Below, in pieces: positions 41,361 through 50,270 of a DNA stretch of 64,000 nucleotides. The DNA comes from Exiguobacterium aestuarii. GTDB taxonomy: Bacteria > Bacillota > Bacilli > Exiguobacteriales > Exiguobacteriaceae. The translations under genes and the position numbers were made by a program. The stretch lies in assembly GCF_020171655.1 (NCBI RefSeq), contig NZ_JAIVAC010000001.1, positions 1,054,001-1,118,000 of the forward strand. Direction: 5' to 3'. Numbering within the stretch: the first letter of the stretch is position 1; the number at the start of each line of letters is the position of its first letter. The notes under the pieces are model-generated. The model did no database searches and was not told the origin of the DNA. It saw nothing but the letters and a program-made list of their open reading frames with translations.

Positions 41361-43058
41361 TTTTGGTGAAAGATCCTCAAGCGTTCGATTTAACGCCTCG
41401 CTTTGGCCTTCTAAATCTGCGCCTGCAGATCGTAAGGCAGATTGAACGTGTGACCACCGATCGACTCCCTCGCTCAGCTCTCCTAATTTTTGTTCAAGTA
41501 ACGAACTGATTTCTCGTAGTTGCTCATTTGATTCGATTAAGTGTAAAAGCTGTCTACCTGTGTGTGAGGTATGATCCGTAATGGTTTGAAACTCACCTAA
41601 CTGCACTTTGATTTCGTGATCGATCGTTCCAATTCCACTCTCTACTCGTGAAACGGCATCTTTTAATCCATGTACTTGATTGATAAAGTCATTGACTTCC
41701 CCTAATAAGTCCTTTCGCTCCTCGTTCAGCGCTTCGATTGCATGTACCGCGAGAAGTGTCGCTTCATTTGTCATTTTCGCTAAGTTCCCCACCTCACTGG
41801 CAACAACAGCAAATCCTTTCCCATGCTCGCCCGCTCTTGCCGCTTCGATTGATGCGTTTAGCGATAGCATCTTTGTGGCTGCCGAAACCGAGAGGATACT
41901 CTTCAGCGCTTCATCCGCTTTTGACGAGTTGGCTTCGCTTTCGATTAGTTTTTGCTGAATATTCCCCACTTGGTGTTCAACATACTCACTTGCGTTTTTG
42001 ACAGAAGAAAATGTTTCAAGTTCATCATGTAAAATGGATTTCAAGCGATTCCCTCGCTCATCGACACTGTCCATTTGACGTCCAAGCATTTCGATTTGTT
42101 TGGTCACTTCCTTCATTTTTGATGTAGAGTCGCTCGTTACCATCTGATACGAATCACTCGTATGTTCTACAGTGGTTGCGACTTCTTGGAACTGTTCCAC
42201 TTGATGATGACTATTCATCAATTCCCGTTTAAAGACAGGAAGACTTTGATGGAACGCATTTGCCGTCTTCCCCATCATTTCCATAGATTGATTCCATAAA
42301 TGAATGAATATATTGAACTCAGTTTCGAGAATATGAATCTCCTTTGATTTTGCTCCGAGCGACACATCATCGAATCGGCGCGATTCTACGGCATGACGCA
42401 ATGAATTGGCAAGTATACTCAATGGTCTGACTTCGCGCTGAATCAATCGTGTAAATAGGATTGCCATCCCGATCATCGAAATCAATAAGATATAAATGAT
42501 CAATCGTCGTAGCTCATTCATCGGACCAAGTGTCGATTCTTTCGTTACGACGAGAACATAATCCGCTTTCAACTCAGGAATGGAGATAGATGCCATTAAG
42601 TATCGCTCCGTTTCTGTCACTTCCGGTTTCGTCTTCGATGCGACTTTCTCCAGGGTTTCTGTTCTCTCCATCCCTTTTGGTCCACTCAATTGCTCAATAG
42701 ACTGTCCACGCACTAAAAATTGTGCGGCTTCGAATTCATCCCCCGATAAAATAGAAGCTTGTTGCATATAAGTGGATTTTAATGAACGATTCAGTTGCTT
42801 CTCGTTTGCAACGTATGCACTGTAGGATGTCTTCACCGCTTCTCGCATGACCGTGACTTCCCGGACGAGACGTTGCTCGATTTCTGCGGACAAGAGTTGT
42901 TCAGACTTTAATGCGAACCAACCAAACGTCATGATAAAGACTAGTAAAATAATCGGCATGAGCGTCCATTGGAGGCGGTGTGCCATTTTATAATGCCGAT
43001 TCGGTCGATTGTTTTCTCTCGCTTCCTTCATTTGATTCCGTTTGAAGCCCCATTTCAT
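41358..43058 (-). CDS. Methyl-accepting chemotaxis-type protein
   Basis: 566 residues. Cytoplasmic N-terminus (1-28), membrane helix (29-50), extracellular sensor (50-185) and second helix (186-206), HAMP-like linker with IQREVRPLSILANSL, then a long coiled coil with the signalling tip LSLNASIEAARAGEHGKGFAVVASEVGNLA. The tip matches the MCP hairpin with small changes. The sensor ligand is unknown. Start ATG behind AGAGGTGG. A SigD-like promoter lies upstream, as expected for a chemotaxis gene. It could also be a non-chemotactic signalling receptor. Confidence 0.88.
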   Translation of the reverse strand: MKWGFKRNQMKEARENNRPNRHYKMAHRLQWTLMPIILLVFIMTFGWFALKSEQLLSAEIEQRLVREVTVMREAVKTSYSAYVANEKQLNRSLKSTYMQQASILSGDEFEAAQFLVRGQSIEQLSGPKGMERTETLEKVASKTKPEVTETERYLMASISIPELKADYVLVVTKESTLGPMNELRRLIIYILLISMIGMAILFTRLIQREVRPLSILANSLRHAVESRRFDDVSLGAKSKEIHILETEFNIFIHLWNQSMEMMGKTANAFHQSLPVFKRELMNSHHQVEQFQEVATTVEHTSDSYQMVTSDSTSKMKEVTKQIEMLGRQMDSVDERGNRLKSILHDELETFSSVKNASEYVEHQVGNIQQKLIESEANSSKADEALKSILSVSAATKMLSLNASIEAARAGEHGKGFAVVASEVGNLAKMTNEATLLAVHAIEALNEERKDLLGEVNDFINQVHGLKDAVSRVESGIGTIDHEIKVQLGEFQTITDHTSHTGRQLLHLIESNEQLREISSLLEQKLGELSEGVDRWSHVQSALRSAGADLEGQSEALNRTLEDLSPK

Positions 43059-43090
43059 ATGTTGCCACCTCTTTTTCTATTCTCGCCTTT

Positions 43091-43118
43091 ATATCGGTCT
43101 TGAGACGGTGGAAAATTA
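43091..43118 (-). promoter_or_regulatory. Possible SigD (flagellar sigma) promoter of the chemoreceptor gene
   Basis: TAATTTTC (43111-43118) and ACCGATAT (43091-43098) on the minus strand resemble TAAAGTTT and GCCGATAA at 5 and 6 of 8 positions; spacer is 12 bp against the usual 11. Confidence 0.4.
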
Positions 43119-43271
43119 TGAAGTAGATGTTAAGATAACGTTAGAGTTTGTAAAGAGCACACATCCGTTACGCATCCTAGATGCTTTTTCACATTCTTTT
43201 CGTTATGATAATGAAGAAACCTTATTTTCTTAAATCGATTGGAATCTTTCCAAAAGAAGGAGATTACGTAT

Positions 43272-44393
43272 ATGTCAGAAATTTTGCATCGTTCATTAAC
43301 TCGTCCGATTCGCGTCGGTAATTTGATTATCGGAGGATCGAACGAAGTCGTCATTCAATCTATGACTACAACAAAAACTCACGACGTCGAGGCAACTGTC
43401 GCCGAGATTAAGCGTCTAGAAGAAGCTGGGTGTCAGGTTGTTCGCGTGGCATGTCCAGACGAACGTGCAGCTGACGCACTCGCTGAAATCAAGAGCCGCA
43501 TTAACATCCCGCTCGTTGTCGATATTCACTTCGATTACAAGCTTGCCCTAAAAGCCATCGAAAGTGGCGTCGATAAAATTCGAATCAACCCAGGTAACAT
43601 CGGTCGCCGCGAAAAAGTAGAAGCGGTCGTAAACGCCGCGAAGGCAAAAGGAATTCCGATTCGAATCGGTGTCAATGCCGGGTCACTCGAGAAACAATTC
43701 CTTGAAAAGTATGGTTACCCGACTGCACAAGGAATGGTCGAGAGTGCGATGCACCACGTGAAAATTCTCGAAGATCTCGGATTCTATAACACAATCATTT
43801 CACTCAAAGCTTCTGACGTGAACTTGGCGCTTGAAGCGTATACGCTCGCTGCGAAGACGTTTGATTACCCGCTCCATGTCGGGATCACAGAATCAGGTCC
43901 ACTTTTCTCTGGTTCACTAAAATCAGCAGCTGGGCTTGGCGCGATCCTCTCACTCGGAATCGGTTCAACGGTTCGTGTCTCTCTTTCAGATGACCCAGTC
44001 GAAGAGGTAAAAGTTGCGAAAGAAGTGCTCAAGTCATTTGGTCTTGCTGCAAATGCCGCAACATTGATCTCTTGTCCGACGTGTGGTCGAATCGAAATCG
44101 ATCTGATCTCGATTGCGAAAGAAGTAGAGGAATACATCCAAAACATTAACGTCAACATTAAAGTTGCTGTTCTTGGTTGCGCGGTAAACGGTCCTGGTGA
44201 AGCACGTGAGGCTGACATCGGTATCGCTGGTGCCCGCAATGAAGGTCTTCTTTTCCGCCATGGTAAGATTATCCGTAAAGTTCCTGAAGCCACGATGGTT
44301 GAGGAATTGAAAAAAGAAATCGACGCCATTGCTGCTGAGAAGATGGCTGAGCGCGAGCGTGAAGAACAAGAGCTTGCTAATCAATCAAATTAA
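43272..44393 (+). CDS. ispG: 4-hydroxy-3-methylbut-2-en-1-yl diphosphate synthase
   Basis: Penultimate enzyme of the MEP isoprenoid pathway. 373 residues from the ATG at 43272 with AGAAGGAGATTACGT upstream. TIM barrel N-domain ([30 protein letters not shown]) and C-terminal 4Fe-4S domain with Cys ligands in [12 protein letters not shown] and [12 protein letters not shown]. The charged C-terminal tail rich in Glu, Arg and Lys is extra. The last enzyme of the pathway, ispH, is also in this window at 58,511. Confidence 0.96.
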   Translation: MSEILHRSLTRPIRVGNLIIGGSNEVVIQSMTTTKTHDVEATVAEIKRLEEAGCQVVRVACPDERAADALAEIKSRINIPLVVDIHFDYKLALKAIESGVDKIRINPGNIGRREKVEAVVNAAKAKGIPIRIGVNAGSLEKQFLEKYGYPTAQGMVESAMHHVKILEDLGFYNTIISLKASDVNLALEAYTLAAKTFDYPLHVGITESGPLFSGSLKSAAGLGAILSLGIGSTVRVSLSDDPVEEVKVAKEVLKSFGLAANAATLISCPTCGRIEIDLISIAKEVEEYIQNINVNIKVAVLGCAVNGPGEAREADIGIAGARNEGLLFRHGKIIRKVPEATMVEELKKEIDAIAAEKMAEREREEQELANQSN

Positions 44394-44404
44394 TGAATCA
44401 CCTT

Positions 44405-44434
44405 ACCCGCACGGTTGCAACCGTGCGGGTTTTT
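44405..44434 (+). terminator. Terminator of ispG
   Basis: ACCCGCACGGTT-GC-AACCGTGCGGGT followed by TTTTT. Confidence 0.92.
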
Positions 44435-44469
44435 GATAGAATAGAGGGCATGTGAGGAGGAGTGATGAG

Positions 44470-45054
44470 ATGCGAATCGGTATTGATTTAGATGGAACCG
44501 TAACAGACCCTAGAAGTTGCTTTATATATATGAATGAATCACTTGGTTACTCCATTGACTATCATCGTGCGACAGAGTATGAACTGCATACGTACACCAC
44601 GATGGAACAGCATGAGTTTTGGAAGTTTATGATTGAAGAAGGACATGAGGAAGCAATCTATCGTCGTTCCCTTCCCCATTCCGATGTATTGGACGTATTG
44701 TGGGAGTTGAAACAACAACATCACCTTCACTACGTCACTGCAAGGAGCGAAGCGGTTCGTCCTGTTACAGAAGAATGGATTACGAGTCACCGACTTCCAC
44801 TCGATTCGCTCGTGATGACCGGATCACACGATAAAATCAATGTCGTCAAAGACTTGTCACTCGAATTATTCATGGAGGACCGTTATGAAAATGCGGTATC
44901 CATCCACGAAGAAACGTCTATCCCCGTCCTATTGTTCGATGCACCTTACAATCGGAAAGCACTGCCTAAAGGTGTGACACGCATCTCAACATGGCGTGAG
45001 GCACATCACCAGATTGCGCATATCGAAAAACAAATGGTTCTTAACCAACGCTAA
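44470..45054 (+). CDS. yqfW: HAD-type putative nucleotidase (YqfW-like)
   Basis: 194 residues from the ATG at 44470 with GGAGGAGTG upstream. HAD motif I is GIDLDGTVTD (residues 3-12); motif II falls in HYVTARSE; motif III/IV region MEDRYENA. The cap and length fit the 5'(3')-deoxyribonucleotidase-like YqfW group next to ispG in Bacillus. Nucleotide preference is not established. Confidence 0.82.
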   Translation: MRIGIDLDGTVTDPRSCFIYMNESLGYSIDYHRATEYELHTYTTMEQHEFWKFMIEEGHEEAIYRRSLPHSDVLDVLWELKQQHHLHYVTARSEAVRPVTEEWITSHRLPLDSLVMTGSHDKINVVKDLSLELFMEDRYENAVSIHEETSIPVLLFDAPYNRKALPKGVTRISTWREAHHQIAHIEKQMVLNQR

Positions 45055-45092
45055 AAGGCAATCCCGTTCGGCTAACGGGATTGCCTTTTTTA
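45052..45092. terminator. Bidirectional terminator between yqfW and nnr
   Basis: AAAGGCAATCCCGTT and AACGGGATTGCCTTT, 15-bp stem with a 5-nt loop, T-runs on both sides between convergent stops. Confidence 0.92.
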
Positions 45093-45093
45093 A

Positions 45094-46482
45094 TTAGATG
45101 CGGCCGAGTTCTTCAATCACGTCACTTGCGAGTACACTTGCTGGATGAATCGTTTGACTGATCGATTTAGCTGCGAGCGCATGCCAAAGGACTGCTTGTT
45201 CATTTGGTGACCATGACCCACCTTCTCTCGCCCATAATGCGAGCAAAATTCCTGTCAACACGTCGCCGCTCCCTCCTTTGGCCAAGGCAGAGGCTTCCAC
45301 TGTATTGACCGCGCCTGTTCCGTCTGGTGCCACGATGAGGGTATACGTCCCTTTTAAAATCAGGTGGACACGGTGCTCTATTGCAAATTCAGCAGCAATG
45401 GTGAAACGGTCACTTTCAATCTCTTCAACTGATCGACCTGTCAATTTAGAAAATTCACCAGGGTGCGGCGTGAGGATGAGCGGTCCTCGTGCTTCAAGTC
45501 GCTTCGTCGATAGTGCACCCGCGTCAACGACGACGGGGCACGATTGCCGAGTCACTTGTTGCCAAATCAAGTCCAAACCCTCACCTTCCACCATTCCAGG
45601 ACCGATTGCAATCGCGTCGTATGTTTTTTCCAAGAGATCCGTATGCTGGTCGTACATCGCTTCAGGTAACGTCGAAATGAGAGGACTCGCCTCCCTTGGG
45701 ATCGAGAGGTTTAACAAGCCAATCCCGGAGCGAAGTGCTGCGCGGCCCGCCATAAATGGGGCTCCGAGGAGATGACGACTTCCCCCAATCAATATGCCGT
45801 GCCCATAATCCGTTTTATGACTGAATCGGTCTCTCTCTAAAAGCGATTGATTAAAATCAGATTCGGTCAATACGTTCCAGTCCGATGTATGCGGGAGCCC
45901 GATATCGATTCGTTTGAGCTGTCCAAAATAAGGTGCAGTGCGGTTTAAAAAAGCTGTCCGCTTATAGCCATGTAAAGAATAAGTATGGGTCGCCTGAACA
46001 GCCAAGCCATCAAACTCACGAGCGTGGTCACTCGGCATACCGGAAGGAATGTCAATCGACAACACCTCTGCCGATTGTTCATTGATCCATTCAATGACAT
46101 CTCTCGCTTTTCCTGAAACGGGTCCTGAGAGTCCGACACCGAACAACGCATCGATGATGATGTCCGTAGTAATCGGTTGCTCAATAATTTGAACGAATGA
46201 TGCCGCATAAGTCGCGTGCGTCGATGCCGCCTCCGATTTACTTTCACCGAGTGGTGACCAAACGCTCACGTTGTGACCTTTCACCGCAAGTTCCCTCGCG
46301 ACAACCCATCCGTCTCCGCCGTTATTGCCTTTTCCACAAATCACTAGAATTGTTGAAGAGGAATCTATCTGCATCTTCGGCACGATTGCCGAAGCCGCTC
46401 GTTCCATCAATACTGCCTCGGGCATCCCGTTTTGACTGGCGGTTTGATCGATCTGTTTGATTTCTTTCGCTGTGTAAATCAT
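45094..46482 (-). CDS. nnr: Bifunctional NAD(P)HX epimerase/dehydratase
   Basis: 462-residue metabolite repair enzyme. The N-terminal YjeF_N epimerase domain (1-200) has VICGKGNNGGDGWVVAREL and IIDALFGVGLSG; the C-terminal ADP/ATP-dependent dehydratase (210-460) has YGHGILIGGS, GPGMVEGEG, LTPHPGEFSKL and ALAKGGSGDVLTGI. It repairs NADHX and NADPHX formed by heat or side reactions. The fusion order is the normal one. In front lies the zur operon on the same strand. Confidence 0.94.
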   Translation of the reverse strand: MIYTAKEIKQIDQTASQNGMPEAVLMERAASAIVPKMQIDSSSTILVICGKGNNGGDGWVVARELAVKGHNVSVWSPLGESKSEAASTHATYAASFVQIIEQPITTDIIIDALFGVGLSGPVSGKARDVIEWINEQSAEVLSIDIPSGMPSDHAREFDGLAVQATHTYSLHGYKRTAFLNRTAPYFGQLKRIDIGLPHTSDWNVLTESDFNQSLLERDRFSHKTDYGHGILIGGSRHLLGAPFMAGRAALRSGIGLLNLSIPREASPLISTLPEAMYDQHTDLLEKTYDAIAIGPGMVEGEGLDLIWQQVTRQSCPVVVDAGALSTKRLEARGPLILTPHPGEFSKLTGRSVEEIESDRFTIAAEFAIEHRVHLILKGTYTLIVAPDGTGAVNTVEASALAKGGSGDVLTGILLALWAREGGSWSPNEQAVLWHALAAKSISQTIHPASVLASDVIEELGRI

Positions 46483-46503
46483 CTAACTTCCTCCTTTCGA
46501 TAC

Positions 46504-46535
46504 AAAAAAGGGATTGAATCAATTCAATCCCTTTT
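46504..46535 (-). terminator. Terminator of znuC-znuB-zur
   Basis: GGGATTGAAT and ATTCAATCCC stem flanked by AAAA and TTTT; the zur stop codon falls in the loop, so the final zur codons are part of the stem. Confidence 0.85.
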
Positions 46536-46944
46536 GCTTACATTCTTTACAATACCCATATATCTCAAATTTATGATCGACCACTTCGAATTCAGGATCC
46601 ACTGTCTCTACAAAACGCATCGGACACAAATCGAGTAGCTTTGTCTTTCCGCAACTTCGACAAATCAAATGGTGATGATGGTGCGAAGCGCTACATGTGA
46701 CGCGAAACGACTTTTCGCCTTCAAGCTCTGTCGCTTCGAGTAGCCCTTCCTCAGCGAAAGATTTGAGGTTTCGATAAACCGTATCAAAACTCATCGTCGG
46801 ATGCTTATCCCGCATATATTCCAGTACGTCTTTAGCACTGACGTAGCGATCTTCTTCAGAGAGAAAGGCGTACATCTCAAGACGTTTCGGCGTAACTTTT
46901 AAAGAAGATGCACGAAGACGATTCAATTGTTCAGTCTCATTCAT
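46519..46944 (-). CDS. zur: Zinc uptake repressor, Fur family
   Basis: 141 residues. Winged helix at 1-85 with KVTPKRLEMYAFL and the recognition segment MSFDTVYRNLKSF, then the metal domain: SHHHHHLICRSCGKTKLLDLCP region with a Cys-x-x-Cys and a final CKECK pair giving the structural zinc site. Cotranscribed with znuB and znuC, and preceded by a Zur box, so I call Zur rather than Fur or PerR; the PerR-type Asp/His set is not obvious. Overlaps znuB by 8 bp. Confidence 0.88.
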   Translation of the reverse strand: MNETEQLNRLRASSLKVTPKRLEMYAFLSEEDRYVSAKDVLEYMRDKHPTMSFDTVYRNLKSFAEEGLLEATELEGEKSFRVTCSASHHHHHLICRSCGKTKLLDLCPMRFVETVDPEFEVVDHKFEIYGYCKECKQKGLN

Positions 46945-47794
46945 GTTGTACCTCCTTTTTCCTGAAACTCATCACTTTCTCAAGAATCATGACACCCGCC
47001 AAGATACCGACCGCGATCAACACGATGACCCCACCTGGTGCGACATCAAGGTCGTAAGCAAGAACGAGTCCACCGATTGTCGCAACTTCACCAAAGATGA
47101 TGGACCAAAGGATTGTCTGTTTGAAACTTGAGGTGAAACGTAACGCCGCTGCGACAGGTAGCGTAATCAAACTTGATACGAGAAGCGTACCGACGATTCG
47201 CATACTGACAGCGATGACAAGTGCCACAATGAACATGAATAACATATGGAGCATTGTGCTCGGAAGTCCCGAGACTTTCGCTTGTTCTTCATCAAATGAC
47301 AAGAACAGTAACTGTTTATAGAAGATAAAGATCACAAGGACCGTTAAAATCGCCACACTGACAATCAAGGTGATATCTGACTGACTCACTGCAGAGATTG
47401 ATCCGAATAATAACGTCGACAAATCCACGGAGAATCCTCTTGAGAGCGAGATGAAAATAGCGCTCAGTCCCATCCCAGCTGACATCATGATGGGAATCGA
47501 TAATTCTTGAAAGTGAACATATTTACTTCGTAACCAGTTGAGTCCGAGCGCCGCTAATACCGAAATCAACGTTCCCATATAGAGAGGATTGAGATCAGCG
47601 AATAAGGCGATGTATTGCCCGAGAAATAAGCTGAATGAAATACCGGCAAGCGTCATATGTGACAGGGCATCGGCAATCAAACTCATTCGTCTAACGACGA
47701 TAAACGAGCCGATGAGCGGTGCTGTGAAACCAATGACGAGCGCTGCAATGAACGCATAACGTAAAAAACTGTATGTCCAAAGGTCTGCAATCAT
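46937..47794 (-). CDS. znuB: Zinc ABC transporter permease
   Basis: 285-residue ABC-3 family permease with eight membrane helices. GSFIVVRRMSLIADALSHMTLAGI at the N-terminus and MRIVGTLLVSSLITLPVAAALR near residue 200 (both partly quoted) are the family signatures. The metal assignment comes from the operon with zur and the Zur box upstream; Mn permeases have the same fold. It overlaps znuC by 4 bp and zur by 8 bp. Confidence 0.9.
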   Translation of the reverse strand: MIADLWTYSFLRYAFIAALVIGFTAPLIGSFIVVRRMSLIADALSHMTLAGISFSLFLGQYIALFADLNPLYMGTLISVLAALGLNWLRSKYVHFQELSIPIMMSAGMGLSAIFISLSRGFSVDLSTLLFGSISAVSQSDITLIVSVAILTVLVIFIFYKQLLFLSFDEEQAKVSGLPSTMLHMLFMFIVALVIAVSMRIVGTLLVSSLITLPVAAALRFTSSFKQTILWSIIFGEVATIGGLVLAYDLDVAPGGVIVLIAVGILAGVMILEKVMSFRKKEVQHE

Positions 47795-48552
47795 GTTGTA
47801 CCCTCATGGACTAGCACTTTCACGGGATATGGTTTAATGGATGATGCCAATTCACCGAGTTCGCTATATTCTCGAAGACCACAATTACACGCCAAACGCC
47901 CACGGTCGAGATGGACGACTTTCGTGACGAGGTCCGTCACGACGTTTAAATCGTGGGTGACGAGAACGAACGTACACGTTGTATGTTCCCTGAGCATATG
48001 CAGCACTTCATAAAAGTCTTGTAAGTGTTTCTGGTCTACACCAACCGTAGGCTCGTCTAGAATCAATAAGTCAGGCTGATTGACCATCGCCCGCGCGATA
48101 AAGACACGCTGTTGTTGCCCTCCTGACAAGTCCCCGATTTTACGATGGCGGAACTGCCACATGTTGACTGTCTCAAGCGCATTTTGAATCGCTGCCTGAT
48201 CTTCCATTTTTAGACGTTTGAATAAACCGAGGCGGCCATATCTCCCCATCGCCACAACTTCTTCAACGGTAACCGGGAATCCCGAGTTAAATGAAGCCGC
48301 TTTTTGGGAAACGTAACTGATACGAGACTTGTCTTTAAACTGCGAAATTGGCTTGCCGAACAGTTCAACGGACCCTTGTTGTGGTTGTAGCAAACCAAGA
48401 ATCGTTCGAATCAATGTCGACTTCCCAGAACCGTTTTCTCCAACGATGGCGACGAAGTCCCCTTGTCGAATATCAATCGAAACTTGTTGTAAGGCCGGTG
48501 TCCCATCATAGTAATAAGACACATCATTTAATTTGACGACGGATGCTGTCAT
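47791..48552 (-). CDS. znuC: Zinc ABC transporter ATP-binding protein
   Basis: 253 residues. Walker A GENGSGKST, Q-loop YVSQKAASFNSGFPVTVEEVV, signature [14 protein letters not shown], Walker B LLILDEPTVGVD and His-switch VTHDLN. The C-terminal segment holds Cys-Asn-Cys (RLACNCGLREY), common in zinc transport ATPases. First gene of the operon, with a promoter and Zur box upstream. No zinc-binding protein gene (znuA/adcA) is adjacent, so it must be elsewhere. Confidence 0.92.
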   Translation of the reverse strand: MTASVVKLNDVSYYYDGTPALQQVSIDIRQGDFVAIVGENGSGKSTLIRTILGLLQPQQGSVELFGKPISQFKDKSRISYVSQKAASFNSGFPVTVEEVVAMGRYGRLGLFKRLKMEDQAAIQNALETVNMWQFRHRKIGDLSGGQQQRVFIARAMVNQPDLLILDEPTVGVDQKHLQDFYEVLHMLREHTTCTFVLVTHDLNVVTDLVTKVVHLDRGRLACNCGLREYSELGELASSIKPYPVKVLVHEGTT

Positions 48553-48574
48553 CTAATCCCTTCTCTCATTTGAT

Positions 48575-48595
48575 AAATCGTAATCATTTCTACTT
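48575..48595. promoter_or_regulatory. Zur box of znuC-znuB-zur
   Basis: AAATCGTAATCATTTCTACTT, against the Bacillus Zur consensus AAATCGTAATNATTACGATTT: the first arm is perfect and the second matches 7 of 10. It lies just downstream of the -10 box at 48609-48614. Confidence 0.8.
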
Positions 48596-48608
48596 TCTAG
48601 GCGTTTGT

Positions 48609-48637
48609 ATTATACAGAATATCCGACACGCCTTCAA
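48609..48637 (-). promoter_or_regulatory. SigA promoter of znuC-znuB-zur
   Basis: TTGAAG (48632-48637) and consensus TATAAT (48609-48614) on the minus strand, spacer 17 bp. Confidence 0.75.
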
Positions 48638-48661
48638 GCGAGACCGTTTTCGCCAATCTAA

Positions 48662-48690
48662 TTGTTTAAAATTCACGTAAATCATATGTT
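48662..48690 (+). promoter_or_regulatory. Possible promoter of ppx-ppk
   Basis: TTGTTT (48662-48667) and TATGTT (48685-48690) with 17-bp spacing, 48 bp before ppx. Match is moderate. No PhoP repeat pattern like that at pstS is visible. Confidence 0.4.
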
Positions 48691-48738
48691 CGTCCAAAAC
48701 CTTGTCGATTACACTAAGAATATGAAGGGGATGGTTTT

Positions 48739-50268
48739 ATGGTAAAGAAACTGGCAGTCATTGATATCGGATCCAACTCGATTCGGAATGTCATCTTTGA
48801 AGTCAATGAGGAGGGACAATATTTCGAGCGCTTAAACGTGAAAGAAGTAGCTCGTTTATCTAGTCACATTAGTGACTCGAATGAAATGACAGAGGACGGA
48901 ATCGCTGCTTTGATTGATACGCTACGCCATTTTAAAGAATTGAACGATTATCATATCGTTACAGATGTGCTTCCTGTCGCGACAGCGGCTATCCGAAATG
49001 CAAACAATTCGGATGATATCTTACAGCAAGTGAAAAACGCTACGGGTATGACGATTCGCTTGCTAAGTGATTATGAAGAAGCATTCTATGGGTACTCTGC
49101 CATTGTCAATTCGACGTATGTTGAAGACGGTTACTCTGTCGACATCGGTGGGGGATCAATGGAGGTCACCTATTTCCAGAATCGTGAGCTTGTCTTTTAT
49201 CATAGCTTCCCGTTTGGTGCTGTCACCTTGACGAAAGAGTTCATGAAAAACGATACGATGACAAAAGACGAACGCAAAGCGTTGACCTCATACTTAAAGA
49301 AAGCATTTAAGGAAATCGAATGGTTAGAACCTCATGGTGTCCCACTTGTCGGCGTCGGAGGGACAGCACGTAACTTAGTTCGCGTCGAACAGACCATGTC
49401 GAATTTCCCACTTGAAGGAATCCATCAATATACGATTTCATCCGATCAACTCGAAGAAGTCGTGGATGAGCTCGTCGGCATGTCGAGCAAGCAACTCGGA
49501 CGAATGGATGGACTGTCAAAAGATCGGGTCGACATCATCGCCCCGGCTGTGACAGCAATCGGTGAGCTTGCGAAATATTTGAAAGTTCCGGAATTCACGA
49601 TGAGCAATAACGGACTTCGAGAAGGATTGTTTTATGAGAACTATTTACATGAGCATGATAAAGTGCGGTTTGCTGATGTGAAAGAAGAAAGCTTTCGACA
49701 TTTTGAAAAACAATATGATGTGAACCCGACCCGCCACCAACACTTGATTCGATTAGCTCGTCAGCTGTATACCGGACTGATTGAAGAAAAGGTCATCAAA
49801 CCGAAACCGTTCGAGCCTGGTCTACTCGAGGGTGCTTGTCGTCTCGCCTATGTCGGTGAATATATCGACCATAACAATAAGAGCGATCACACATTCCATT
49901 TGATCACGACGAATGATTTCAAAGGGTTGAATAATGAAGACCGGCTCGCACTCGCGCTCGTTACTTCATTTAAATCAAAACGCGTGTTAGAACAACATAT
50001 CGAGGCTTTTCCGAAGTGGTTTGACCACAAGTTGTTAAAGAGCCTCGAATTGCTCGGTTCGATTGTCAAACTTGTCGACGCGCTCGATTTGACCGAGCGT
50101 CAAATCGTCACGGACATCCACGTCTCTAGCTCAAAAGATGGTCTTATACTCTCACTTGATACGAACGGGTCTGCCCGCTTTGAGTTGCAACGAAGCACCC
50201 GACACAAAAAACACTTAGAACGCGCAATCGACCAATCGATTGAGATTGTCTTGAACGAGGAGGAATAA
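48739..50268 (+). CDS. ppx: Exopolyphosphatase
   Basis: Ppx/GppA family enzyme of 509 residues that removes phosphate from polyphosphate ends. ASKHA-fold motifs: AVIDIGSNSIRNVIF, catalytic-acid region LLSDYEEAFYGY, SVDIGGGSMEVTY and VGVGGTARNL. C-terminal HD-like helical domain from about residue 320. RBS AAGGGGATG. It starts the ppx-ppk operon; ppk follows after 2 bp. Confidence 0.93.
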   Translation: MVKKLAVIDIGSNSIRNVIFEVNEEGQYFERLNVKEVARLSSHISDSNEMTEDGIAALIDTLRHFKELNDYHIVTDVLPVATAAIRNANNSDDILQQVKNATGMTIRLLSDYEEAFYGYSAIVNSTYVEDGYSVDIGGGSMEVTYFQNRELVFYHSFPFGAVTLTKEFMKNDTMTKDERKALTSYLKKAFKEIEWLEPHGVPLVGVGGTARNLVRVEQTMSNFPLEGIHQYTISSDQLEEVVDELVGMSSKQLGRMDGLSKDRVDIIAPAVTAIGELAKYLKVPEFTMSNNGLREGLFYENYLHEHDKVRFADVKEESFRHFEKQYDVNPTRHQHLIRLARQLYTGLIEEKVIKPKPFEPGLLEGACRLAYVGEYIDHNNKSDHTFHLITTNDFKGLNNEDRLALALVTSFKSKRVLEQHIEAFPKWFDHKLLKSLELLGSIVKLVDALDLTERQIVTDIHVSSSKDGLILSLDTNGSARFELQRSTRHKKHLERAIDQSIEIVLNEEE

Positions 50269-50270
50269 AC

